Source of the DNA: DASZZZ01 sp036260375
GTDB taxonomy: Bacteria > Actinomycetota > CADDZG01 > WHSQ01
Reading direction: 5' to 3'
DNA: 64,000 bases
Assembly: GCA_036260375.1 (NCBI GenBank)
Contig: DASZZZ010000068.1
Location: 1-64,000, forward strand
Shown in pieces: positions 53,281-63,216 of this stretch; the first letter of the stretch is position 1; the number at the start of each line of letters is the position of its first letter. The notes below the pieces were generated by a model that saw nothing but the letters and a program-made list of their open reading frames with translations, ran no database searches and was not told the DNA's origin. A program made the translations under genes and the position numbers.

Positions 53281-55575
53281 TCACGGGCGTGCGATCGCGG
53301 CGCGCCACAGCGCCGCCCGGGTGCCGTCTCGCCCCACGGCGATGACGTCGCCGGTCGGCACGACGGTCGCGCTCGCCGCGGCGAGGCCGCCGACCGCGAC
53401 GGTGCCTCCGACGCGCGCCGGCACGACGTCGGCGTCCCACTCGACGCCGTCGTCCGAGGTCCACGCCACGAGGCGCGCCCGTCCGCCCGCGATCTCGTAG
53501 CCGACCGCGGTGAAGCCGTGCCGGTCCGCGACGACGTCGAGCGGGACGCGCTCGGCGCCGCCGCCGAACGCGTCGCCGCCCGCGGTGCGCCACGACTGTC
53601 CGTCCGGCGACGTCCACGCCGCGGCCACGGTCGCGTCGCCGGACTCCACGGTGCCCAACGCGACCACCGTGCGGCCGGTCGCGGCGCACGCCGCGAGCGA
53701 GGTCCCGTCGCCCGGCAGAGGGTCGTCGACGCGCCGCCACCGCCGCCCGTCGCGCGACGTCATGACGACTCCCTCGGAGCGTCGCCCGCGCGTGTGCGTG
53801 CCGACCGCGACCACCGCGCGCCGCGTCGGGCACACGCCCGTGAGCGCGTCGCGTCCGGCTCCGTCGAAGACGCGCGCGGGGCCCTCGACGGCCCGCCACC
53901 GCCGCCCGTCGGGTGACGTCGCGATCAGCGCGCGGCCGCGCCGCCCGCGCCCGTCGACGCCGACGGCGACGTAGCCGTCGGCGACCGCGGCGACGTCGTC
54001 GAGCGTCTGCAGCAGCGACCCGCCGAGGCCGGCGACGCGCGCGTCGCGCCAGTCGCCGCCCCCGCCCGAGCTCCACGCCGCGGCGTCGCCGGCGGGATCC
54101 GACGCGTACGACGCGCCGGTGGCGACGAAGCCGTCGCGGCCGTACGCGAGCGCCGAGATCGACGCGTCGCGAACCTCCGACGCGCGCCGCCACGAGCGCC
54201 CGTCGTCGAACGACAGCCACGTCACCGCGGCGGTGTCGCGGTCGCGCCCGGGAAGCTCCATGCGGCGCGCGCTGCCGGCCGCGACGACGGTCGCGCGGCC
54301 CGACTCGACCGCCTGCAGCTCGAGCGCCTCGGGCCCGCGGCGCACCGCGAGGCCGTCGGTGGCGGCCGCGACGTCGGTCCACGCGCCGTCGTCGCGGCGC
54401 CACAGCACGGGGGCCGCGACGCCGCCGCCGACGACGACGGCGCCGTCCGCGACGTCGACGTTGAGCAGCAGGTTGTTGTCGGCGCCGAGCTCGAGCCGGC
54501 GGGGCAGGGGGAGTGGACGCCAGCGCGTCCCGGCGCGCGACTCCCACGCGCGCGTCCCGGCCGCGCTGCCTCCGACCGCGACGACCGAATCGCCGTCGCT
54601 CGCGACGTCGGTCATGACGACGTTGCCGGCGCGCGCCCGCAGGGCCGGGGACGCGGGCGCCTGCGACCACGAGCCGCCGTCGTCGGACGTCCACGCGGCC
54701 GCGACGCGCCGGCCGCGGCGCTCGACCTGTCCCACCGCGACGAACGACGAGCGGTGTGCGACGACGTCGACCGGCTGCTCGTCAGCGGGCGCTCCGATGC
54801 GCTTCGGGACCTCGGACCAGTCGCGTCCGTCGTCCGAGCGCCAGAACGCGGCGTCGACGGTGCCGCCGTCGTCGAGCGACCCCGCCGCCACGACGACGTC
54901 GTCGCCCGCCGCGAGGCTGATCGGGCGCCGCCACGCGTCGCCGAACGACTCCGGCTCGGAGCGGTCCCAACGCGCTCCGTCGTCCGACGTCCACACCACG
55001 ACCCGCCCCCCGTCCGCGGTCTGCGACGCGCCGATCGCGACGTAGCCGTCGGCGGTCGCGGCGACGTCGAACACGTAACCGGCGCCGTCGCCGGAGGGGA
55101 CGTCGGTGCGCGACCACGTGCGCCCGTCGTCGGAGCGCCACGCCGTGACCGCCGGCTCGTCGCCCGAGAGGTCGCGCCCGACCGCCACGGCGCCGTCGGG
55201 GCCGCGCGCCAGCGCGACCATGGCGACGTCGCCGTCGCCGCCGAAGTCGTCGTCGTCGACGAGGGCCCACCGGCGTCCGTCGTCGGACGCCCACACCGCG
55301 GCGCGCCGCGGCCCCCCGGGCGCCGCCAGGTAGCCGCCCGCGAGCCACGGCTCGCCGGTCGCGCCGGCGACGATCTCGTGCACGAAGCCCGGCTCGCTCT
55401 CGGCCTCGCGCTCGAGCGCGGCGCGCGCCCACTCGGTGCCGGGCGGCGCGGGCCGGGGGCCGGGGGGCTGCGCCGGCTCGTCGCGCGGGTTCGGCGTGCA
55501 CGCCGCCGCGAGCGCGATCGCGGCCGACGCGACCGCCACGAGGCGCCGGGCGCCGCGCGTCGGCCGACGGCGCAC
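53281..55575 (-). CDS. Large Asp-box (BNR-like) beta-propeller lipoprotein
   Basis: A 764-residue exported protein: basic start, hydrophobic segment and lipobox ending AAAC (Cys26). The mature part carries about nine near-identical repeats of the form W-x-S-D-D-G-x-x-W (for example SDDGRRW, SDDGRTW, SPDGQSW) plus three or four degenerate ones, spaced about 50-60 residues, so it probably forms one or two beta-propellers like sialidases or Ycf48. No catalytic sialidase residues are evident. The GTG lies 2 bases after the methyltransferase stop, within the polysaccharide operon, so it probably binds the polymer or the assembly machinery outside the cell. Confidence 0.8.
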   Translation of the reverse strand: MRRRPTRGARRLVAVASAAIALAAACTPNPRDEPAQPPGPRPAPPGTEWARAALEREAESEPGFVHEIVAGATGEPWLAGGYLAAPGGPRRAAVWASDDGRRWALVDDDDFGGDGDVAMVALARGPDGAVAVGRDLSGDEPAVTAWRSDDGRTWSRTDVPSGDGAGYVFDVAATADGYVAIGASQTADGGRVVVWTSDDGARWDRSEPESFGDAWRRPISLAAGDDVVVAAGSLDDGGTVDAAFWRSDDGRDWSEVPKRIGAPADEQPVDVVAHRSSFVAVGQVERRGRRVAAAWTSDDGGSWSQAPASPALRARAGNVVMTDVASDGDSVVAVGGSAAGTRAWESRAGTRWRPLPLPRRLELGADNNLLLNVDVADGAVVVGGGVAAPVLWRRDDGAWTDVAAATDGLAVRRGPEALELQAVESGRATVVAAGSARRMELPGRDRDTAAVTWLSFDDGRSWRRASEVRDASISALAYGRDGFVATGASYASDPAGDAAAWSSGGGGDWRDARVAGLGGSLLQTLDDVAAVADGYVAVGVDGRGRRGRALIATSPDGRRWRAVEGPARVFDGAGRDALTGVCPTRRAVVAVGTHTRGRRSEGVVMTSRDGRRWRRVDDPLPGDGTSLAACAATGRTVVALGTVESGDATVAAAWTSPDGQSWRTAGGDAFGGGAERVPLDVVADRHGFTAVGYEIAGGRARLVAWTSDDGVEWDADVVPARVGGTVAVGGLAAASATVVPTGDVIAVGRDGTRAALWRAAIARP

Positions 55576-55577
55576 GC

Positions 55578-56312
55578 TCAGTCCGCCTTCACCGCGGCGC
55601 GCACCGAGTGGTCGATGCGGTTGAGCAGGATCGTGACGCCCGCCGCGTCGAAGTACTCGTCCGCGGCGCGCCGCGCGCCCTCGAAGTGGCCGTAGTCGTC
55701 GAGCACGAGGACGCCGTGACGCACGAGCCGCGGGTAGAGCTGCTCGAGCGCGTGGCGCGTCGACCGGTAGAAGTCGGTGTCGATGCGCAGCAGGGCGACG
55801 TCGCCGGGCGCGTGCGCCGGAATCGTGTCCTCGACGAGGCCCTCGACGAAGTGGAGCCTGTTGCTCGGGTAGCCCGTCGACAGCATGCGCGCGCGCACCT
55901 CGTCGAGCGGCGCGTAGTTCCACTCGTTGTGTTCCGCGCGCTGCGCGCGTCCCCACGCCGTCGACGCCGGCCGGCCCGCGTGGTCGACGTCGACGGCCTC
56001 GGGGGCCGGCATGCCCTTGTAGGTGTCGAAGAGGTAGATGTCGCGCGACGTGTCGCCGAGCTCCGCCAGCGTCAGCGCGCACAGCATCGCGCTGCCGCCC
56101 CTCCACACGCCGCACTCGACGATGGCGCCCGCGATGTCGTAGCGATGCAGGTACCGCACGGAGTAGTAGAGCGCGTGCATGCTCCACTGCGTCGTCTGCG
56201 TGTACTCCCTGCAGCGTTCGAAGATGCGCCGGAAGTCGTCTTCCACCCCTATGCGCGTGTTGACGACCGCGTATCCCGTGCGCGCCAGCGCGCGCTTCAC
56301 GAGCCGTTTCAC
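55578..56312 (-). CDS. TylF/MycF-type SAM-dependent methyltransferase
   Basis: A 244-residue class I methyltransferase. Segments GAIVECGVWRGGSAML (SAM site), DIYLFDTYKGMP, and LLRIDTDFYRSTRHALEQLYPRL with VLDDYGHFEGARRAADEYF match the TylF/MycF family, which uses a metal to methylate a sugar hydroxyl. In a polysaccharide operon the target is a sugar of the repeat unit or a cap. The GTG overlaps the stop of the polymerase-like gene by four bases. Confidence 0.88.
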   Translation of the reverse strand: MKRLVKRALARTGYAVVNTRIGVEDDFRRIFERCREYTQTTQWSMHALYYSVRYLHRYDIAGAIVECGVWRGGSAMLCALTLAELGDTSRDIYLFDTYKGMPAPEAVDVDHAGRPASTAWGRAQRAEHNEWNYAPLDEVRARMLSTGYPSNRLHFVEGLVEDTIPAHAPGDVALLRIDTDFYRSTRHALEQLYPRLVRHGVLVLDDYGHFEGARRAADEYFDAAGVTILLNRIDHSVRAAVKAD

Positions 56313-57751
56313 GGACGCGCGCCCACGGAGCGGAGTCCGGGCGCGCGGGCGGCGCCGGCGCGCCGCGCTCGTGCGAGCGCGTGTACGCCGAGGATCACGC
56401 CGGCGGGCACGAAGAGGTAGCGATCGTAGATCTGGTTCTGGACCAGCCCCGCGGTGATCCACACGCCCATCGACGCGGACGCCGCGGCCGCGACCATCTG
56501 CACGCGCGTCGGAAGGACGTCGTCGCGCGCCGCGCGCCATCCCGTGTGCAGGACGCCGCCGGCGAACAGGAGGAAGCCGAGCAGCGCCGGCAGGCCGCCA
56601 GCCTGGAGCAGCTGCAGGTAGATGTTGTGCGCGATGCGCACCAGCCCGAAGCCGTGTCCGGTCAGCGGTCGCTCCGCGAAGTCGGCGCTCGCCTGCTCGT
56701 AGAGCCCGAGGCGGGTCTGGTTGCTGATCGTCACGTCGCTGACGTCGACGGACTCGGCCGCTACCAGACGCTGCACGCCGACGAACACGCCGGTCTCGGC
56801 GGGGACGTAGACGGCGAGCGCGACCGCGAACGCGGCCCCCAGGATCACGACCGCCACGATGCTCCGCCGCGCCCGGCGATGGAACAGCGGCAGCAGCACG
56901 ACGCCGGCGACGCCCGACAGGATGCCGGCGCGCGACCCGGACACCAGGATGCCCATCACCAGGACGCCGGCGAGGGCGAACGAGGCGGCCTTCTTGACGA
57001 CGTGGCGCGTCGTCGTCGCGAGCGCGAGCGTCACGGGCAGCGCCATCGCGGCGGCGAACGCGAGGTGGTTCGGGTGCGTCGCGAGCCCCGCGGCGCGCCC
57101 GAGGAACCGCTCTCCGGTGACGCTCACGCCGACGTCGCTGAGCCTGAAGAAGTCGCTCGCGGCGACGACGGAGTTGAGGGCCGCGGAGACCGCCCACGTG
57201 GTCGCGACCGCCACGACCCGCGCCGGCGACGACGACGCCCACGAGATGATCGCCGGGACGAACACGAGCGTCACGATGAAGCGCAGCGCCGGCGGGACGT
57301 TGTCCGCGGGGGCCGTCGAGAACATCGTCGAGAGCAGAGCGGCGACCGCGAGGATCGCGCCCGCCGCGGGGAGCCACGCGGGGAGCGTGCGCCGTCCGCC
57401 CTCGAGCACGAGCGCGAGCCCCATGACGACGCCGGCCGCCGCGAAGAAGAGGTCGGCGACGGTCATGTACGCCCCGACGCGCACTCCGTTGAACGTGACC
57501 GCGACGAGGGCGACCAGCGTCACGACGCCGCCGGCGAAGCGGATCGTCGACACGCCGGCCCCGAACCGAGACGCGCGCAGCGCGACTACCAGCGGCACCG
57601 CGAGGGCGGCCACGCCGGCGAGCGCCACGTCGACGCGCTCCGGTCGCGCTCCGACGATCGCGGCGCCCACGGCGGCCGCCCCACACGCAGTCGCCAGCGT
57701 GACGAGCGCGTCGCGCGCGCCGATGCGCGCGCTCGTCGCGCCGCTAAGCAC
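56309..57751 (-). CDS. O-antigen ligase/polymerase-like membrane protein (Wzy family)
   Basis: A 480-residue membrane protein with about 12 hydrophobic segments. The large external loop carries the Wzy_C signature: ILVSGSRAGILSG, then TRLGLYEQASADFAERPLTG followed by AHNIYLQLLQAGG. That region holds the Arg/His pairs of the WaaL/Wzy fold. It should polymerise lipid-linked repeats or ligate the chain to an acceptor. Start is GTG; no clear Shine-Dalgarno. It follows the BY-kinase gene by 45 bases. Confidence 0.87.
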   Translation of the reverse strand: MLSGATSARIGARDALVTLATACGAAAVGAAIVGARPERVDVALAGVAALAVPLVVALRASRFGAGVSTIRFAGGVVTLVALVAVTFNGVRVGAYMTVADLFFAAAGVVMGLALVLEGGRRTLPAWLPAAGAILAVAALLSTMFSTAPADNVPPALRFIVTLVFVPAIISWASSSPARVVAVATTWAVSAALNSVVAASDFFRLSDVGVSVTGERFLGRAAGLATHPNHLAFAAAMALPVTLALATTTRHVVKKAASFALAGVLVMGILVSGSRAGILSGVAGVVLLPLFHRRARRSIVAVVILGAAFAVALAVYVPAETGVFVGVQRLVAAESVDVSDVTISNQTRLGLYEQASADFAERPLTGHGFGLVRIAHNIYLQLLQAGGLPALLGFLLFAGGVLHTGWRAARDDVLPTRVQMVAAAASASMGVWITAGLVQNQIYDRYLFVPAGVILGVHALARARRAGAARAPGLRSVGARP

Positions 57752-57796
57752 GGCGTCGCGGCCCCGGCCGCGCCACGACGGTCCGAGGCTGCATGC

Positions 57797-59485
57797 TCAG
57801 CGCCGGAAGAGGCCCGCGATGCGCGACCGCTCGCGCCGCTCCTCGCCGGCGCCGTCGTCGCGCCGCTCGCCGTTGCCGGGCGCGGATTCGTAGCTGTGGT
57901 AGCGGCGGTAGTACGGATAGTAGTAGTCGTACGGCGACGTTCCCGGGTCGAACGCGTTCAAGACGGTGCCGATCACGCCCGTCCCCACGCGCTCGAGAGC
58001 CTCCTTCGCATGCAGCGTCGCCGAACGGTGGCTCGCGGCCGCGTCGACGACGAGGATGCTCCCGCCGACGTGCGACGCGAGGATCGCGGCGTCGGCGACG
58101 GGCAGCACGGGCGGCGAGTCGACGAGCACCATGTCGGCGTTGAGCTCGAGCTCGTTGAGCAGGCGCGCGAGGCGCGGTGACGCGAGCAGCTCGGCGGGGT
58201 TGGACGGCACCGGACCGCACGCCAGGATGCGCAGGTTCGGGACGTCGGAGTCCTGCAGCAGCGACATCGGGTCGTCGTCGACGTCCTCGCCGAGCAGCCA
58301 CGTCGACAGACCGTGGCGGTTGCGCACGCCGAAGAAGCGCTCGAGGGTCGGCCGGCGCATGTCGGCCGACAACAGGATCACGCGCTTGCCGGCCTGGGCC
58401 AGCGCGGCCCCCAGGTTCGACGTCGTCGACGTCTTGCCCTCACCCGCCGACGGGCTCGTGATCAACAGGCTGCGGATGCCCTGCTGCGACGCGATGAACT
58501 GCACGCTCGTGCGCAGCGTCCTATAGGCCTCGCTCGCGGTGCCCTTCGGCTCGGCGGCGACCATGAGCTCGAACGGCTTGGCCGACGCGCCCTTGCTCGG
58601 GCGGAACTTCGGCACCGCCGCGAGCACGGGCGCCTCCAGCGCGCGCTCGATGTCGGCGCGGCCGCGGAACTTGTCGTCGAGCCGCTCGCGGAAGAACGCG
58701 AGGCCGGTCCCGAGGACGACGCCGGCGATCGCGGCGAGCAACCCGTTGACGACGTGGTCGGGCGACGACGGCGCGGCCGGGCGCGTCGCGGGCTCGATGA
58801 CGTCGCCGGCGGCGAGCCGGACGGAGTCCTCGGTCTGGACGCCCTCGAGACGCTCCTGCAGCACGCCGAGACGCGCTACGAGCGCGGTGCGCTCGGTCTC
58901 GAGCGTCGACACGAGCGCGTCGTCCTCGGCCTTGCGCGCGCGCTCGATGCGTTCGGCGAGGCCTTCGAGGTTGTCGCGCGTCGCGTCGATGCGGTCCTCG
59001 ACCGAGCTGCGCGTCGTGATGACGCTCTCGAGCGCCTGGCGCACGCGGAAGCGGATGTAGTTCTCGGCGAACGAGTTGGCCGCGCGCGCCGCTATGCGCG
59101 CGTCGGGCGACGTGTACGTGACGACGAGGACCTCGGTGTCGGCGAGCGCCTCGACCTCGAGGTCGTCGAGCAGCTCGGTCGGGTCGGCGACGTCGAGCTC
59201 CTCGGCCACGAGCTGGGCGACCGGCACCGACGCGACGACCTCCTTCTCGGTCTGGAGGTTCACCGGCGCCGCGAGCTGGTTCGGCACCGTCGTCACGGTC
59301 GCGCTCGGCAACGGGTTGACGAGGACGCGCGCTTCGGCCCGGTAGAGCGGCGTCTGGCGGAACGAGAGCAGCAGCGCCGCCGCGATCACCACCGCGGTCA
59401 CGACGAGGATCGTCCACTTGCGGCTCTTGAGGATGCCGAGGTAGTGGCGCAGATCGGCCGACTCGTCGGCACGGGGGATGTCCAT
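57797..59485 (-). CDS. Wzz/BY-kinase: chain-length regulator and tyrosine autokinase
   Basis: A 562-residue single-chain polysaccharide co-polymerase with kinase. Transmembrane helices at about 24-41 and 248-266 enclose the Wzz loop with coiled coil (about 160-215). The cytoplasmic part has Walker A SPSAGEGKT (344-352), A' LSADMRRPTL and Walker B MVLVDSPPVLP. A Tyr-rich tail (PYDYYYPYYRRYHSYE, about 529-544) is the autophosphorylation cluster; the LMW-PTP at 38396 should reverse it. TAGACT lies 7 bases before the ATG, so the whole operon may start on a leaderless message. Confidence 0.92.
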   Translation of the reverse strand: MDIPRADESADLRHYLGILKSRKWTILVVTAVVIAAALLLSFRQTPLYRAEARVLVNPLPSATVTTVPNQLAAPVNLQTEKEVVASVPVAQLVAEELDVADPTELLDDLEVEALADTEVLVVTYTSPDARIAARAANSFAENYIRFRVRQALESVITTRSSVEDRIDATRDNLEGLAERIERARKAEDDALVSTLETERTALVARLGVLQERLEGVQTEDSVRLAAGDVIEPATRPAAPSSPDHVVNGLLAAIAGVVLGTGLAFFRERLDDKFRGRADIERALEAPVLAAVPKFRPSKGASAKPFELMVAAEPKGTASEAYRTLRTSVQFIASQQGIRSLLITSPSAGEGKTSTTSNLGAALAQAGKRVILLSADMRRPTLERFFGVRNRHGLSTWLLGEDVDDDPMSLLQDSDVPNLRILACGPVPSNPAELLASPRLARLLNELELNADMVLVDSPPVLPVADAAILASHVGGSILVVDAAASHRSATLHAKEALERVGTGVIGTVLNAFDPGTSPYDYYYPYYRRYHSYESAPGNGERRDDGAGEERRERSRIAGLFRR

Positions 59486-59492
59486 GGGAGCG

Positions 59493-59498
59493 AGTCTA
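59493..59498 (-). promoter_or_regulatory. -10 element of the polysaccharide operon
   Basis: TAGACT (minus strand) stands 7 bases before the ATG of the BY-kinase gene, which lacks a Shine-Dalgarno. It is the only candidate promoter I see for the 12.7-kb operon down to 46797. Confidence 0.5.
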
Positions 59499-59587
59499 GC
59501 GACAACGAGCGACGGCTCCGAGGGGTTTGGGCGGATCTGTGGCGCGCGCCACGGCGCCGCGCGCCGGGCCGCGACGACGATGCCGCC

Positions 59588-60223
59588 ATGCGTTCGAAGC
59601 CCCCGATCGCGGTCGTGTCGGTCGTCGTCGCGGTCGCGGTTGCGTCGTGCGGCGGGCGGGCGGTCGATCTCGCGGTGCAGGCGCCCGCGACGATGGCGCG
59701 CGAGCCCGTCACGGGCGAGGCCGCGGTCGTGACGCGCGTCGTCGACGGTGACACGATCGAGGTCCGGGTCACGGGACGCGCGGGCGCGGCGGTCGGCGGC
59801 CGCGCCGACGTGCGGCTCATCGGCATCGACACGCCCGAGTCCGTCGCGCCCGGGCGGCCCGTCGAGTGCTACGGCCCCGAGGCCGCGGACGCGACCGCGG
59901 CGCTGCTCGACGGCGCGCGCGTGCGGCTCGTGCCCGACGTCGAAGAACGCGACGGGTACGGACGCCTGCTCCGCTACGTGTACGTGGGCGACGAGATGGC
60001 CAATGCCCGCCTCGTCGTCAACGGCTACGCGACGGCGTACCCGTACGCTCCCAACCTCCGCCACTCCGGGCTGTTCGCGGCCCTCGAGCGCGCCGCGCGG
60101 GCCGCGGGGCGAGGTCTGTGGGGCGCCGACGCGTGTGGCGCGGGGTCCCATGACGCGGCGTCGCCGCGGCGCGCCCTCGTCGCGCGGCGCGAGAGCAGTC
60201 GCCGACGGGCTCGTCCGGCCTAG
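59588..60223 (+). CDS. Thermonuclease-like (SNase) lipoprotein
   Basis: A 211-residue exported nuclease with lipobox VASC (Cys21). Staphylococcal nuclease counterparts are all present: VVDGDTIEV (metal Asp), R76, D81, T82 and E84 in RLIGIDTPE, and R126 in ERDGYGRLLRYVYV, so it should be an active Ca-dependent nuclease at the outer face of the membrane. The Arg-rich C-terminal tail may bind nucleic acid. The ATG has no strong Shine-Dalgarno. Its TAG stop forms the first bases of the TAGCAT -10 of the next gene. Confidence 0.87.
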   Translation: MRSKPPIAVVSVVVAVAVASCGGRAVDLAVQAPATMAREPVTGEAAVVTRVVDGDTIEVRVTGRAGAAVGGRADVRLIGIDTPESVAPGRPVECYGPEAADATAALLDGARVRLVPDVEERDGYGRLLRYVYVGDEMANARLVVNGYATAYPYAPNLRHSGLFAALERAARAAGRGLWGADACGAGSHDAASPRRALVARRESSRRRARPA

Positions 60224-60232
60224 CATGTCCGC

Positions 60233-60783
60233 GTGCGCCTCTCGCTCGCCGCCCGCGCCGCGTTCGCCGCGCTCGCCGTCGCGGGTCTCGTCGCCTACGC
60301 CGTCATCGTCGACCTCGGCGTCAACGCCGGACGCGTCCACCGGGGGGTGTCGGTCGACGGAGTCGACGTCGGTGGGCTGTCGGAGGTCGAGGCCGCCCGG
60401 CTGCTCGCGACGCGTGCCGAGCGGATCCGCTCGGGACCGGGCGTCGAGTTCGCCCTCGAGGGCCGGACGTTCACGTACCGCATTCGCGCCGCCGACGTCG
60501 GTTGGACGCCCGCCCCGACCGAGACCGCGGCCGCGGCGATGGCGGTGGGCCGGTCGGGCGGACTGGTGCGGGCGCTGTGGGATCGCGCGCGCGCGACGGT
60601 CGGCGGCATCGAGCTGACGTGGGGCGCGACCGACGGCCGATTGGTCACCGGCGTCCTCGACGAGCTTGCGGCGGCGCTCGACGCGCGCGGTGTGACGCTC
60701 GATCGCGGGCGCATGCGCTACAAGATCAGGCGCGCCTTCGTCACGGGATCGACGCGGACGTGGCGGATCCCGGTGACGGGCTC

Positions 60784-60787
<4 letters not shown>
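60233..60787 (+). CDS. Membrane-anchored PG_binding_4 (YoaR/VanW-associated) domain protein
   Basis: A 184-residue protein with an N-terminal anchor helix (about residues 7-25) and an external part. The segment HRGVSVDGVDVGGLSEVEAARLL (split here as residues 36-50 and 51-58) is the PG_binding_4 start found in YoaR/VanW-type proteins. The VanW domain itself is missing. TAGCAT stands exactly 6 bases before the GTG, so the transcript is probably leaderless. The stop shares CTAG with the convergent kinase gene. The role is likely cell-wall related. Confidence 0.7.
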
Positions 60788-62325
<1,538 letters not shown>

Positions 62326-62452
62326 GCTGGTTCGATTCCCCCGGAAGGGCCAGGCAAACGGCGCGCGGACGCGCGCATGGCGGGGATCATGGACTCGTGA
62401 CCGCTACGAGCGCGCCGCCGCCGCGACCGCCCCGCGCCGAAGGACCGGTTCG

Positions 62453-63172
62453 GTGACGGCGTGGGAGCTCGGCGTCGCCCTGGCGGCGGTGACTCTCGGG
62501 TCGCTGGTGCAGGGCGCGCTGGGCTTCGGGCTGTCGCTCGTCGTCGCCCCGATGCTCTCGCTGGTGCAGCCCGACGCGCTGCCGGCGACGATCCTGTTCC
62601 TCGCCCTCCCGATGACCGCGGTCATGGCGCTGCGCGAGCGCGGCGCGGTCGACGGTCGGGGAGTGGCGTTCGCGAGCGCGGGACGGGTGGTCGGAACGGC
62701 CGGCGGCGTGGCGCTCGTGTCGGTCGTCGCGGACGACGGGCTCAGCGTGCTCGTCGGCGCGGTCATCGTCGCGGCGGTCGCGCTGAGCGTGTTCGGCCCC
62801 GCTCTCGAGCCGGGAGCGCGCACGACGCTGCTCGCCGGGGCCGCCTCGGGCGTCATGGGCACCGTCGCGGCGGTGGGCGGCGCGCCGCTCGCGCTCGCGT
62901 ACCAGACGCGGCCCGGTCCCGAGGTGCGCTCGACGCTCGCCGTCGTCTTCGTCGTGGGGACCCTCGTGTCGCTGGGCGCGCTCGCGATCGTCGGACACGT
63001 GCGCGCGTGGCACGCGCTCCTGGCGCTGGAGCTGACGCCGGCGATGGCCCTCGGGCTCGCGCTGAGCGGGCGCGCCGCGAGCCTGCTCGACCGCGCGTGG
63101 CTGCGCCCCGCGATCCTGACGTTCGCCGCGCTCGGCGGAGCCGCCGCGGTGGCCGAGGGCCTGCTCGGCTGA
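62453..63172 (+). CDS. TauE/SafE family sulfite/organosulfonate exporter
   Basis: A 239-residue membrane protein with seven to eight hydrophobic segments. The opening AAVTLGSLVQGALGFGLSLVVAP (split by the first helix) is the TauE/SafE signature, and GVMGTVAAVGGAPLALAYQ in the middle is its second copy, reflecting the internal duplication of the family. The usual role is export of sulfite or sulfonates. AAGGA lies 8 bases before the GTG. It could remove sulfite formed in sulfur metabolism that also feeds PAPS, but the link is inference. Confidence 0.85.
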   Translation: MTAWELGVALAAVTLGSLVQGALGFGLSLVVAPMLSLVQPDALPATILFLALPMTAVMALRERGAVDGRGVAFASAGRVVGTAGGVALVSVVADDGLSVLVGAVIVAAVALSVFGPALEPGARTTLLAGAASGVMGTVAAVGGAPLALAYQTRPGPEVRSTLAVVFVVGTLVSLGALAIVGHVRAWHALLALELTPAMALGLALSGRAASLLDRAWLRPAILTFAALGGAAAVAEGLLG

Positions 63173-63216
63173 CGCGGCGCGCGCCGAGGACGGCACCGCG
63201 CCGGTCGCGCACGCGG

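Noticed and set aside
53281..56187. 968-codon frame joining the Asp-box protein to sequence inside the methyltransferase gene
   Set aside because: The lipoprotein signal peptide begins at the GTG at 55575, and the upstream sequence is a shadow of the TylF-type gene in another frame.
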